From the NCBI GenBank assembly GCA_021792615.1, contig JAJYUJ010000001.1:62001-126000 (forward strand): 64,000 bases of DNA. The letters are read 5' to 3'. This DNA is from a bacterium. GTDB taxonomy: Bacteria; JAMCPX01. Below are positions 44,767-53,365 of this stretch, in pieces (the stretch's first letter is position 1; each line of letters opens with the position of its first letter). Below the pieces are notes generated by a model. That model was not told the origin of the DNA and ran no database searches. It saw only the letters and a list, made by a program, of their open reading frames with translations. The position numbers and the translations under genes are program-made.

Positions 44767-45915
44767 TCAGTACAGCCCCATCCGTTTTGCTATAATTTCC
44801 TTCATGATTTCCGTTGTACCTGCTCCGATGGTAAACATCCTCGCATCGCGGTAAGCCCTTGCTACCGGGTATTCTTCCATGTAGCCGTATCCGCCGAACA
44901 CCTGGATTGCGTCATACGTAACCTTGTTTGCCACCTCGCAGGAATTGAGTTTTGCCATAGAGATCTCCTTGGTCGCGTCCTCTCCCTGATCGAGCAGCCA
45001 GGCACCATGGTAAGCGAGCTGACGTGCAGCCTCGAGCTGTGTTGCCATATCAACGAGTTTATGGGCTATGGCCTGGTGCTGCGATATGGGTTTGCCGAAG
45101 GTCATCCTTTCCTTTGCATAGTTGACAGCGTCCTCGAGTGCAACCTGTGCGAGCGCTATGACACCGACTGACCCCATAATCCTCTCTGTCTGGAACCCTT
45201 CCATAATATAGTAAAACCCCTTGTTGATCTCCCCTACGATCATATTCTCCGGCACAAAGCAATCGTCGAAAAACAACTCCGCCGTGTGTGATGTGTGGTG
45301 TCCGAGCTTCTTCAGTTTCCTGCCCACGGTAAAGCCCTTTGTTTTAGTATCCAGCAAGAACAGGGTGATACCCTTATGACCCTTGGCCGAGTCCGTTTTT
45401 GCTGCAACGATAATATAATCCGCCCAGGTACCGTTTGTGATGAAGATCTTTGACCCGTTGAGTACATAGCCGCCGTCCGCCTTTTTTGCGGTGCTTCGTA
45501 TCCCTGCAACGTCCGAACCAGCGTTCGGCTCTGTGTAGCCTATCGCAAAAACAGCATCGCCTTTTATCATCTTCGTCAGGTATTTCGTCTTTTGCTCTTC
45601 CGTGCCGTGTTTGAACAGTACCGGCGTAGCCATATCTGTATCCACCATCACGTCGAGGCACAACCCCGGCATCCTGGATCTGTAGAGTTCTTCATAAAAC
45701 ACAATATCGTAGAAAATATCGAGTCCCATGCCTCCATATTTTTCAGGGTAGCGGATACCGAGAAAATTCATATCAGCCAGCGTTTTGAACAATGTCTTTG
45801 GATAATCCTCTGCCTCTTCCCATTCGTTTGCATGGGGCACAAGGTTTTTGATGACAAAATCCCGTACACTCTTTCTGAACATATCGTGTTCTTCGGTGAA
45901 AAAATGTTGTTTCAT
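44767..45915 (-). CDS. Acyl-CoA dehydrogenase
   Basis: 382 residues, the standard length. The motifs are FAIGYTEPNAGSDVAGIRST, GSKIFITNGTWADY, the catalytic-region segment QVFGGYGYMEEYPVARAYRDAR near the end, and IGAGTTEIMKEIIAKRMG. The active base Glu of this family lies in the GxGxxEEYPV region (E about 354). It oxidises an acyl-CoA to the 2-enoyl-CoA, passing electrons to ETF. The site GGAGG seven bases before ATG 45915 supports the start. It is divergent from the TetR/EmrAB operon. Confidence 0.93.
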   Translation of the reverse strand: MKQHFFTEEHDMFRKSVRDFVIKNLVPHANEWEEAEDYPKTLFKTLADMNFLGIRYPEKYGGMGLDIFYDIVFYEELYRSRMPGLCLDVMVDTDMATPVLFKHGTEEQKTKYLTKMIKGDAVFAIGYTEPNAGSDVAGIRSTAKKADGGYVLNGSKIFITNGTWADYIIVAAKTDSAKGHKGITLFLLDTKTKGFTVGRKLKKLGHHTSHTAELFFDDCFVPENMIVGEINKGFYYIMEGFQTERIMGSVGVIALAQVALEDAVNYAKERMTFGKPISQHQAIAHKLVDMATQLEAARQLAYHGAWLLDQGEDATKEISMAKLNSCEVANKVTYDAIQVFGGYGYMEEYPVARAYRDARMFTIGAGTTEIMKEIIAKRMGLY

Positions 45916-46091
45916 ACATCCTCCAATAGCTATATTTTATTTTTTATATAAACTCTGTTTGTCAGCAAAATGCAATAAAATGTCTTGAGTAAGAAGAGCG
46001 GAATCCCGGGAAATGTGCAAATAGTTTTCCGTTCGTCTGAAAATAAGGCGGCAGCCAAGCAACAGGCTGTTTACGAATCCAGCCGGGCAGG

Positions 46092-46143
46092 TTGACAAAA
46101 ATCTCATATGAACGATATGTTCTAATTATGAATAATAGTTCAT
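46092..46143 (+). promoter_or_regulatory. Promoter and operator upstream of the emr-type tetR gene
   Basis: TTGACA lies at 46092-46097, with TATGTT at 46116 as a possible -10 (spacing 18). GAACGATATGTTC (46110-46122) is a palindrome with a short spacer. The following 46125-46143 contains ATGAA-N6-TTCAT. The 28-bp block 46116-46143 reappears upstream of emrA at 46861-46888 with only five differences, marking it as the binding site of this TetR protein. Confidence 0.6.
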
Positions 46144-46173
46144 TCGTGAGATAAATTATACAGGAGAAGAAAA

Positions 46174-46788
46174 ATAGCCAATTTAAGCCGGAAGGAAAGA
46201 GACAGGCAGCTGCGCAGAGCCGATATTTTTAATGCGGCGGAGCATCTGTTTGCCTTGAAAGGATATCATAAGACAACGATAAAGGATATCGCACAAGAAG
46301 CGCAGTATGCGGTCGGCACGGTATATTTGCATTTTAAAGACAAGGATACCCTTTATTTTGCCTTATTTAAGGAGAAGATGAAAGGTTTGTTGTCCAAAAT
46401 TAATGAAGAAAAGCCAGGACAGCCCCGGGATGCGAGAAGTAAGCTGAGGCTTTTTGTAGAGGAAAGCTCTGCCTTTTTTATGGAGAATCAGGATTTCCTC
46501 AGGATATTCAGCTCGGAAGAAGACAGGCTGCTGGTAGAAAAAAAACTCTTAAAGAGTTCTACCGGCCGGCAGCTCCGGGAGTATATTACTCTGCTCATTA
46601 TACAGGCGCAGGAAGAAAGCGTCATCAGCAGGGCGCTTGACCCCGGACAGGTAAGAGAGGTGTTTATTGCTATCATAAAAGCACTTGTTCTGGAGCAGCT
46701 TGCGGAAAAGGAAAGGGGTAATAAGAGTTTTGAAGGCATGTCCGGCATTATATTGAGATACTTTCTTAACGGCGCTGCGAGCGAATGA
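46174..46788 (+). CDS. TetR-family regulator of the EmrAB operon, apparent ATA start
   Basis: About 204 residues. The protein reads IANLSRKERDRQLRRADIFN, then AAEHLFALKGYHKTTIKDIA and the helix-turn-helix QEAQYAVGTVYLHFKDKDTL. No ATG, GTG or TTG opens the complete helix-turn-helix: the nearest frame start is a TTG at 46255, which would remove the first helix. The codon before ANLSRKERD is ATA at 46174, with AGGAG seven bases upstream, so this is either a rare AUA start or a mutated ATG. Operators upstream of itself and of emrA imply autorepression. Confidence 0.75.
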   Translation: MANLSRKERDRQLRRADIFNAAEHLFALKGYHKTTIKDIAQEAQYAVGTVYLHFKDKDTLYFALFKEKMKGLLSKINEEKPGQPRDARSKLRLFVEESSAFFMENQDFLRIFSSEEDRLLVEKKLLKSSTGRQLREYITLLIIQAQEESVISRALDPGQVREVFIAIIKALVLEQLAEKERGNKSFEGMSGIILRYFLNGAASE

Positions 46789-46833
46789 CCTTTATCTCCA
46801 CAACTCTTACCGGGATCGCTTGCCCAAAATACC

Positions 46834-46888
46834 TTGACAAAACCTATTGAACATGAATTTTATGTCCTGATTATGAACAGTAATTCAT
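46834..46888 (+). promoter_or_regulatory. Promoter and operator upstream of emrA-like gene
   Basis: TTGACA at 46834-46839 and a weak -10 near 46858-46863 precede the block at 46861-46888 (containing ATGAA-N6-TTCAT at 46873-46888), which matches the operator upstream of the tetR gene. A separate promoter for emrAB is therefore likely, under the same regulator. Confidence 0.55.
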
Positions 46889-46950
46889 ATAATGACGATA
46901 CGTTCAAATCACGCCGTACCGGTTTATAAAAGCCAGAGAAGGGAGATAAC

Positions 46951-47811
46951 ATGAATATGTCAGGCGATAAAAAGAAAAAACTGACGATTTTTGCCGTTGC
47001 CGCTGTGTTGGCCGCGGTCGCCGGAATTTGGTACCTTATGAGCAGCTTTAACGCGGTTAGCACCGACGACGCTAATATTGCAGGAAGGGTCTATACGATC
47101 GCAACGAAGATTCCCGGAACAGTCAAAACGGTAAATGTCAGGGATAATCAGAAGGTCAAGAAAAACGAACTCCTCCTCGAAATCGATCCGGCAGATTATG
47201 AATTGCAGGTTAACGAGGCGCAGGCGAATCTGGACATACGGAAGAGTTTATTGGACCAGGCCTTGCGCAATAAAGACCGCGCAGAATCCCTCTCGAAGAG
47301 ACAGGCGATTTCACAGGCGAGATACGAGGATATTCTTACTGCATATAAAGTGGCACAGGCACAGGTTGAAGCTGCTGGAGCGCAGCTCAAAATAGCGCGC
47401 CTTAACCTCGGATACACGAAGATATATGCTCCTGCCGACGGCTTTATAGCCGAAAAATCCGTTGAGGTAGGCAATCAGGTAATGCCGGGGCAGGCGCTTA
47501 TGGCCGTTGTTTCAAGCGACATGTGGATAGTTGCCAATTACAAAGAAACAGAACTTAAAAATGTACAGCCGGGACAGAAAGTCAAAATACAGATCGATGC
47601 ATATCCCGGCAAGACTTTTAAAGGCCGGGTGAACAGCATTCAGCGTGGTACCGGTGCGGCATTCAGCATGTTTCCCCCTGAAAACGCTACCGGCAGTTTC
47701 GTGAAGATAGTCCAGCGTATACCGGTAAAAATAGTTTTTGATGGACAACCTGAAAAAAAATACAATTTTAGTATAGGAATGTCCGCGAGTACCGAAATAA
47801 AGATCAAGTGA
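46951..47811 (+). CDS. EmrA-like membrane fusion protein
   Basis: 286 residues. One N-terminal transmembrane segment (about residues 11-29, LTIFAVAAVLAAVAGIWYLM) is followed by STDDANIAGRVYTIATKIPG, then a short coiled-coil hairpin (about 95-145), the lipoyl-like domain (IYAPADGFIAEKSVEVGNQV) and a barrel (AFSMFPPENATGSFVKIVQR). The last is a highly characteristic segment of EmrA/FusE proteins. It is shorter than E. coli EmrA (about 390). It overlaps the MFS pump gene by 4 bp, forming an EmrAB-type exporter. Confidence 0.9.
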   Translation: MNMSGDKKKKLTIFAVAAVLAAVAGIWYLMSSFNAVSTDDANIAGRVYTIATKIPGTVKTVNVRDNQKVKKNELLLEIDPADYELQVNEAQANLDIRKSLLDQALRNKDRAESLSKRQAISQARYEDILTAYKVAQAQVEAAGAQLKIARLNLGYTKIYAPADGFIAEKSVEVGNQVMPGQALMAVVSSDMWIVANYKETELKNVQPGQKVKIQIDAYPGKTFKGRVNSIQRGTGAAFSMFPPENATGSFVKIVQRIPVKIVFDGQPEKKYNFSIGMSASTEIKIK

Positions 47812-49346
47812 TGGAAAAAGCAGACACCGAAAATTATACTGAAGAATGGCGGCCGGGCAGTAACCCGTGGCTGATTGCCGTCGCAATCATGCTGGCCACA
47901 ACCCTGGAGGTTCTGGACACTTCCGTCGCGAATGTTGCGGTACCGCATATAGCGGGAACCCTTTCCGCAACCCCCCAGGAAGGCACATGGGTTTTAACCA
48001 GCTATATTGTTTCCAATGCGATCGTTCTGCCTGCTTCTGCGTGGTTCGGCAGTCTCTGGGGACGTAAACGGGTGCTTCTTATAAGCATAGCTTTGTTTAC
48101 CCTGTCTTCCATGTTGTGCGGTGTAGCGGCAAGTCTCGGACAATTGGTTGTCTTCCGGGTACTCCAGGGCATTGGAGGGGGTTCTCTTCAACCATTCTCT
48201 CAGGCGATATTGATGGAAAGTTTTCCCAAGGAAAAGCGTACAACGGCCATGGCTGTATTCGGTATAGGGGTCATTGCAGCACCGATCATAGGACCCATTC
48301 TCGGAGGCTGGATTACGGACAACTTTTCCTGGCGGTGGATATTTTTTATTAATCTGCCTTTTGGGATAGCTGCATTCCTGATGATCAAAATGTTCGTGGA
48401 AGACCCTCCCTATATCCGGAAGATCGGGAGAGGCATCGATTACTACGGATTCGCATTGATGGCCATCGGCCTCGGTGCGCTTCAGGTCATTCTGGATAAA
48501 GGTCAGCAGGTGGATTGGTTTCAGGCGGCGTGGTTGCGCTGGACCGCTATAGGGGTTTTTGTTTCACTATTTGCGTTTGTTTTCTGGGAATTCCGAACGA
48601 AGCATCCCGTGGTTGATCTGTACGTTCTGAAAGACAGAAATCTTGTCGGCGGTATGATTGTTGCTTTTATGATTGGCGCTATTATGTACGGGACAATGGC
48701 ACTGTTGCCGCTTTTTTATCAAACCATGATGCACTATACAGCCCTTTTAAGCGGCTTTATATTACTGCCGCTCGTGACGGGGGCATTATTGGGAACTATC
48801 GTGGTGGCAGTCAGTAATAAATACCTTGATAATAGAGTTATGATGCTATTTGGTTTACTCTTAATCGGGTCTGCAAGCTTTATGCTTGGGAATATCAACT
48901 TACAGATTGGCATGAATTCAATGGTAATCCCGCTCTTTGTTCTCGGTGTCGGAACAATAACTGTTTTTATACCGCTGTCAATTACCGCATTAGGGACATT
49001 GGCTGCCAGGGACATGGGGAACGGATCCGGTCTTTTTAATTTGGCGAGAAATATCGGCGGAAGCTTTGGCATTGCAATTACAACGACAATGCTTGCCCGA
49101 ATGGCGCAGTTACATCAGACCGTTCTCGTTGGCCAATTGACGCCGTTTAATCCTTTGTATCAGCGGGCAATAAGGGCATATCCCTCCAGAGCAAATGGCC
49201 TGCTATATGGGGAATTATTACGCCAGTCCGCTCTTCTTGCGTATGTCGATTGTTTCCGCTGGTACAGTGTACTTGCTTTTCTTTGTATAACCATGATTTT
49301 CCTGTTCCGGAAGGTGGAAAGCACGGGACCCATGATGGTCCATTAA
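47808..49346 (+). CDS. EmrB-like MFS drug exporter (DHA2, 14 helices)
   Basis: 512 residues with 14 predicted membrane helices. DHA2 landmarks are LEVLDTSVANVAVPHIAGTL (motif D1), WVLTSYIVSNAIVLPASAWFG, LSSMLCGVAASL, RVLQGIGGGSLQPFSQAI and the motif C segment GVIAAPIIGPILGGWITDNFSW. It pairs with the EmrA-like protein (ATGA overlap) to pump hydrophobic compounds across both membranes, with an outer-membrane channel not encoded here. Regulated by the upstream TetR through two matching operators. Confidence 0.93.
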   Translation: MMEKADTENYTEEWRPGSNPWLIAVAIMLATTLEVLDTSVANVAVPHIAGTLSATPQEGTWVLTSYIVSNAIVLPASAWFGSLWGRKRVLLISIALFTLSSMLCGVAASLGQLVVFRVLQGIGGGSLQPFSQAILMESFPKEKRTTAMAVFGIGVIAAPIIGPILGGWITDNFSWRWIFFINLPFGIAAFLMIKMFVEDPPYIRKIGRGIDYYGFALMAIGLGALQVILDKGQQVDWFQAAWLRWTAIGVFVSLFAFVFWEFRTKHPVVDLYVLKDRNLVGGMIVAFMIGAIMYGTMALLPLFYQTMMHYTALLSGFILLPLVTGALLGTIVVAVSNKYLDNRVMMLFGLLLIGSASFMLGNINLQIGMNSMVIPLFVLGVGTITVFIPLSITALGTLAARDMGNGSGLFNLARNIGGSFGIAITTTMLARMAQLHQTVLVGQLTPFNPLYQRAIRAYPSRANGLLYGELLRQSALLAYVDCFRWYSVLAFLCITMIFLFRKVESTGPMMVH

Positions 49347-49601
49347 GTTACCGGGGATCGGGGAGCTGCAGGTCTTGTTTTATTCATGGAGATCATAAAG
49401 GGTGGATTTATTCCCGTAATTAACGCGCCTCCGATCCATAGCAAAATTCCTCGCAGTCTGATATGTTCGTTTTTATGAAGAGCCAACACGTTGAGGAAAT
49501 ATCAGAGCGGGTTGAAAGGTCTGGGAAGACGGGGAACCCTTCTGACAGACGTGCATTCCAAATCCCGGTTCTATCCGGCTCCCGTTTTATTCTTGGATGA
49601 T

Positions 49602-50495
49602 ATGCAGGAAAATGATTTTGACAGTATCAGTATGACTGCCCGGTTCGTCGCTTACTGGAGACAGTATACGGACATACCCTTTTCAAAGGACGTTGCCGGA
49701 CATATTCACGCCGGAGAGGTCATAGAGACCTTTCTCGGGGAGAATCACATAGCCCCGTCGGAGATAAGCTGGTATGCGCCGCTTTTCGAAGTCCGCTATA
49801 AAAGTATTGTAGAGGCCATCCGCAGAAAAGGTATCCGGCAGGTCATTGAACTGGCGAGCGGCCTGTCTTTGCGCGGGCTTGCCATGACCCGCGACCCTGC
49901 CGTTACCTATATCGAAACAGACCTTGAAAGTCTGACAAAGGAAAAGGCCGCACTTGTTTCTGTACTGAGACAAAAATATGCCCTTGCTGATTACGGCAAT
50001 TTCCATCTGTCTTCGGCGAATGCGCTTGACAGGGAGCAGGTCCTTTCTGCAGCCGGACGTTTTCACAAAGACCATCCCATAGCCGTCGTCAGTGAGGGGC
50101 TGTTCCCGTATCTTACGCACCAGGAGATGGATACGGTCGTACGGAATATCAGAGACATGCTGCAGATGTTCGGCGGTGTCTGGATCACGCCGGATTTTTT
50201 ATTCAAGACAGACAGTACCAGAGCGCTTGCCAGCCGCCGCAGGGTAGGAAAGGCGATTGCCAAGCTTACCGGACGCCGTCTTCATGCGACCCTGTTCGAA
50301 GACGATGGACAACTGCAAGCATATTTTGATGCATCGGGACTGCGTGTGGAAGTGCTGAACCAGGTCGACTTGGCACAGCACGTGGTTTCGCCTGGAGTTT
50401 TGAAACTGCCTGTCAGCATCATTGAAAACGCAAAACCTATGCTCCACCTTTGGATCTTGACCCCGAAAGCTATTGGGGATGCTGTTTCTTCTTAA
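49602..50495 (+). CDS. Class I SAM O-methyltransferase (leucine carboxymethyltransferase family)
   Basis: About 298 residues. The N-terminus DFDSISMTARFVAYWRQYTDIPFSKDVAG matches bacterial PPM/LCM-type methyltransferases. SAM-binding motifs are VIELASGLSLRGLAMT and YIETDLESL, with VVSEGLFPYLTHQEM. The frame opens at a TTG at 49491, but ATG 49602 with GGA a few bases upstream fits the family start better. It lies ~250 bp beyond emrB in the same orientation. Members methylate carboxyl or hydroxyl groups of small molecules; the substrate is unknown. Confidence 0.8.
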   Translation: MQENDFDSISMTARFVAYWRQYTDIPFSKDVAGHIHAGEVIETFLGENHIAPSEISWYAPLFEVRYKSIVEAIRRKGIRQVIELASGLSLRGLAMTRDPAVTYIETDLESLTKEKAALVSVLRQKYALADYGNFHLSSANALDREQVLSAAGRFHKDHPIAVVSEGLFPYLTHQEMDTVVRNIRDMLQMFGGVWITPDFLFKTDSTRALASRRRVGKAIAKLTGRRLHATLFEDDGQLQAYFDASGLRVEVLNQVDLAQHVVSPGVLKLPVSIIENAKPMLHLWILTPKAIGDAVSS

Positions 50496-50559
50496 CATTC
50501 CTGCTGCTGGAAACCTCCCGATCGAACCTTGCCATCATAATGCATCATATAAATTCAGT

Positions 50560-51276
50560 TTACACCCGCATGGCCAGGGTCGTTACGTAGACTTGTTTTA
50601 TGCCTGCACGGAGGAGCGCTTTGGTGCATGCATTTACCGTGGCACCTGTTGTAATGACATCGTCTATAAGTAACACCTTTTTCCCTTTGAGTATTTTACG
50701 GTCGGTAACTTTGTAAGCGTCTTTCACATTCTCCCGTCTTTTTTCAGCGCTGAGCCGGGACTGGGGCGGCGTTTCTTTTATCTTTTCAAGTATCTGTGGA
50801 AACACCGGTATTGATAACTTCCGGGAGAGCGCTTCGGCGAGGAGCTGTGTCTGATTGTATGACCGGTGTTTGAGCCTGTGTGTTGATAAAGGCACCGGCA
50901 GAATAGCGGTGATATTCTTTGCTCCAAAATGTGCTTCGTAGAGCTTGAAAAGCTCTTTCGAAAAGAATGACGAAAGATTGACCCGATCCCCGAACTTGAA
51001 CCGGTGAATAAGTTTTACGATTGCCCCGTTATACTCGAAAACCGCCCTGGACAGGGTGAACTTGTTCTTGCCCTTGATGCAGTCGTAACAGAGGTGCGAT
51101 ATGCCGCTGTGCGTTGTAAACGGCTGGCCGCACTTTGTGCAATAAGGCTGCTGAATGTATCGTATACTATTGCTGCAGTCCGTGCAAACCGCGGATGTCG
51201 TTGCCCTGCCGCAGACAATGCAGCCGTTCCGGAAAAATATGCCGGATACCAGTTTGAATCTCGATATAATTTCCAT
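50560..51276 (-). CDS. ComF-family phosphoribosyltransferase-like protein
   Basis: 238 residues. The N-terminal zinc-ribbon has CIVCGR...CTDC and CTKCGQP...CYDC pairs (about residues 19-65), followed by the type I PRTase PRPP-binding loop VLLIDDVITTGATVNACTKAL near the end. This is the ComF/GntX family, linked to DNA uptake or purine-like salvage in different bacteria. Family function in this organism is unknown. It ends the minus-strand operon that begins with the ROK gene; 7 bp separate it from tlyA. Confidence 0.9.
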   Translation of the reverse strand: MEIISRFKLVSGIFFRNGCIVCGRATTSAVCTDCSNSIRYIQQPYCTKCGQPFTTHSGISHLCYDCIKGKNKFTLSRAVFEYNGAIVKLIHRFKFGDRVNLSSFFSKELFKLYEAHFGAKNITAILPVPLSTHRLKHRSYNQTQLLAEALSRKLSIPVFPQILEKIKETPPQSRLSAEKRRENVKDAYKVTDRKILKGKKVLLIDDVITTGATVNACTKALLRAGIKQVYVTTLAMRV

Positions 51277-51283
51277 TTTTCGA

Positions 51284-52015
51284 TCAGGGCTTTTGCAGGT
51301 AGAGGAAGAATTCCTGATTGCCTTTTGTCCCCTTTATATCCGAGGGGACAACCGTTATAACATGAAATCCGATTTTTTTTGCTGCCTCTTCTATCTTAGA
51401 AACAGCCTTGGCCTGTTTTTCGGCGGACCTTACAATACCGCCTCTTTCAACATCCCTTTGTTCAAGTTCGAATTGCGGTTTTATCAATGCAAGTGCATGA
51501 CCCGGGCTATTAAGGCAAAGGAATACGTTAGGCAGTATAAGTTCGAGCGAGATAAAGGACACATCGATAGTTGCGATATCTATTGTAGTCATGACATCCT
51601 TTGGTTCGAAATGCCTGAAGTTGATCCCTTCCATGAGAACAACCCTTTTATCCTGCCTGAGTTTGTAATCGAGCAATCCGTACCCCACATCAATCGCGAA
51701 TACCTTTTCAGCCCCGTGCTGGAGCAGGCAATCCGTAAATCCTCCTGTGGAGGATCCGACATCCAATGCCACCTTTAATTTTACATCGATCCCGAGCGCT
51801 CTGAGAGCTCCAGCGAGCTTGAGGCCGCCCCTGCTGACATAGCTGACAGAGGGAAGGTCAAGGGACAGTTCATCCGTTTGTAGGACCTGGTGCCCGGGTT
51901 TGTCAACCCGGATGCCCTTTACCTGTACCTTGCCCTCCATAATATATGCTGCTGCAAGGCTGAGGTTTTCGGCAAGCCCTTTTTCGACAAGCATTTGATC
52001 GAGCCTTTTCTTCAT
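51284..52015 (-). CDS. tlyA: TlyA-family rRNA 2'-O-methyltransferase
   Basis: 243 residues. An N-terminal S4 RNA-binding domain (KKRLDQMLVEKGLAENLSLA; YIMEGKVQVKG) is followed by a SAM-dependent FtsJ-like domain: ALDVGSSTGGFTDCLLQHGA, and DISFISLEL-type segment IDVSFISLELIL. TlyA methylates ribose 2'-OH in 16S and 23S rRNA in mycobacteria, and was first called haemolysin. Length is near the ~270 of the mycobacterial form. It lies 3 bp after the glycerate kinase gene. Confidence 0.92.
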   Translation of the reverse strand: MKKRLDQMLVEKGLAENLSLAAAYIMEGKVQVKGIRVDKPGHQVLQTDELSLDLPSVSYVSRGGLKLAGALRALGIDVKLKVALDVGSSTGGFTDCLLQHGAEKVFAIDVGYGLLDYKLRQDKRVVLMEGINFRHFEPKDVMTTIDIATIDVSFISLELILPNVFLCLNSPGHALALIKPQFELEQRDVERGGIVRSAEKQAKAVSKIEEAAKKIGFHVITVVPSDIKGTKGNQEFFLYLQKP

Positions 52016-52018
52016 TGC

Positions 52019-53323
52019 TCAGGTCAGGAGGATTAACTGAATGTCCATGACATTCGTGCCCGTAGCACCCGTTTTCAGGAGTGCACCTGCTTTATCAAGC
52101 ACGGTATATGAGTCATTATTCAAAAGATATGTATTTGGATCCATACCTATTTTAGCTATACGGTTCGTGGTCGTGTTGTCAATAATTGCACCTGCTGCAT
52201 CCGTAGGCCCGTCTGTCCCGTCCGTACCGGCAGAGAGGAGGGTTATCTTCTGTTTCCCTGCGATATCCATGGCAAAAGCCAAAGCAAGTTCCTGGCTCCT
52301 GCCTCCTTTACCGCTCCCCGTAACCGTAACCGTTGTTTCCCCGCTGCTTATGAGGCAAACCTTCTTTCGGTTTCCCGTCTTCCGGCGTGCCATTTCATTC
52401 GCTATTGATGCGAGCACATGTCCCGCTTCCCTTGCTTCGCCATGCAGGCTTGTGGTCAGGATCACAGGGGTTATGCCCAATTTTAATGCCTGGATCTTGC
52501 ATGCGTCAACCGCTTTCCTGTTGTCTGCAATGATGATGTTTTGTACCTTCGACCGTACGGCGCGGTTGTCCGTAACATTCTTTTTCCGCTCAAGCCTTTT
52601 GATGACTGCTTGCGGAACTTTATCTCTTCCGTGGTAGCGATCGATAATTTCCAAAGCCTGCTGAGGAGTTGATGTGTCCTGAACGGTGGGTCCGGAACCT
52701 ATGATTTCAAGTTTATTCCCTATAACATCAGAAATGATCAAGGTTACTATTTCTGCGGGATAAAACATGCCGGCAAGTCTGCCTCCCTTTACCAGAGAGA
52801 GTTGTTTCCGTACGGTATTCAACTCATCAATACCGGCCCCGGACTTTAAAAGCAGTGAGGTTGTCTTTATCTTGTCACCGAGAGAAATACCATCCGGTGC
52901 AACGAGCAAAGACGATGCCCCGCCGGAAAGGAGCATAATGACGAGTGTGTGCCTGTCAACATCGCGAGCAAGCGACATCACACGTTGTGTTGCCCGGATA
53001 CCCTCTCTATCCGGCAGGGGATGGGATGCCTCTATGACCGCTATATGATTCAGGAGCCCTCCATAACCGTACTTTGTTATGACAACACCATCGTTGATGC
53101 GCCTGCCGAGGATTTCATCGAGTGCCCTTGCCATATCAAAGGATGCCTTGCCTGCGCCGAGAACGACAATCCTGTTGAAAGAGCTCAGCCGGTATTTCTT
53201 TCCTGCAATTCCGAGAGTATTATGGGTAAGTTTTACAACAGATCTTACCGCATCATAGCCCCGTACGGCATTGACTCCTGCGGCAAATATCTTTTTTACT
53301 ATTCTTGAATTATCCGGATTCAT
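52019..53323 (-). CDS. Glycerate 2-kinase (GckA/MOFRL type)
   Basis: 434 residues. The N-terminal GckA domain has VVLGAGKASFDMARALDEIL and IEASHPLPDREGIRATQRVM, then MLLSGGASSLLVAPDGISL. The C-terminal MOFRL domain has CLISSGETTVTVTGSGKGGRSQELALA and AGTDGTDGPTDAAGAIIDN. It phosphorylates D-glycerate to 2-phosphoglycerate, feeding lower glycolysis. It may connect to the GlcD-like oxidase elsewhere in the window through C2/C3 hydroxyacid use, but nothing in the sequence proves that. It follows the two GntR genes by 42 bp. Confidence 0.93.
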   Translation of the reverse strand: MNPDNSRIVKKIFAAGVNAVRGYDAVRSVVKLTHNTLGIAGKKYRLSSFNRIVVLGAGKASFDMARALDEILGRRINDGVVITKYGYGGLLNHIAVIEASHPLPDREGIRATQRVMSLARDVDRHTLVIMLLSGGASSLLVAPDGISLGDKIKTTSLLLKSGAGIDELNTVRKQLSLVKGGRLAGMFYPAEIVTLIISDVIGNKLEIIGSGPTVQDTSTPQQALEIIDRYHGRDKVPQAVIKRLERKKNVTDNRAVRSKVQNIIIADNRKAVDACKIQALKLGITPVILTTSLHGEAREAGHVLASIANEMARRKTGNRKKVCLISSGETTVTVTGSGKGGRSQELALAFAMDIAGKQKITLLSAGTDGTDGPTDAAGAIIDNTTTNRIAKIGMDPNTYLLNNDSYTVLDKAGALLKTGATGTNVMDIQLILLT

Positions 53324-53365
53324 TTACAATAATAGTTGTAGTACCCTGCAGGGATGGTCCCCGGG

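Noticed and set aside
46255..46788. TetR gene starting at TTG 46255
   Set aside because: It would remove the first helices of the DNA-binding domain; the ATA at 46174 with a well-placed ribosome site keeps the complete domain.
51155..51778. 207-codon plus-strand frame
   Set aside because: It is antisense to the ends of tlyA and comF; no recognisable protein.
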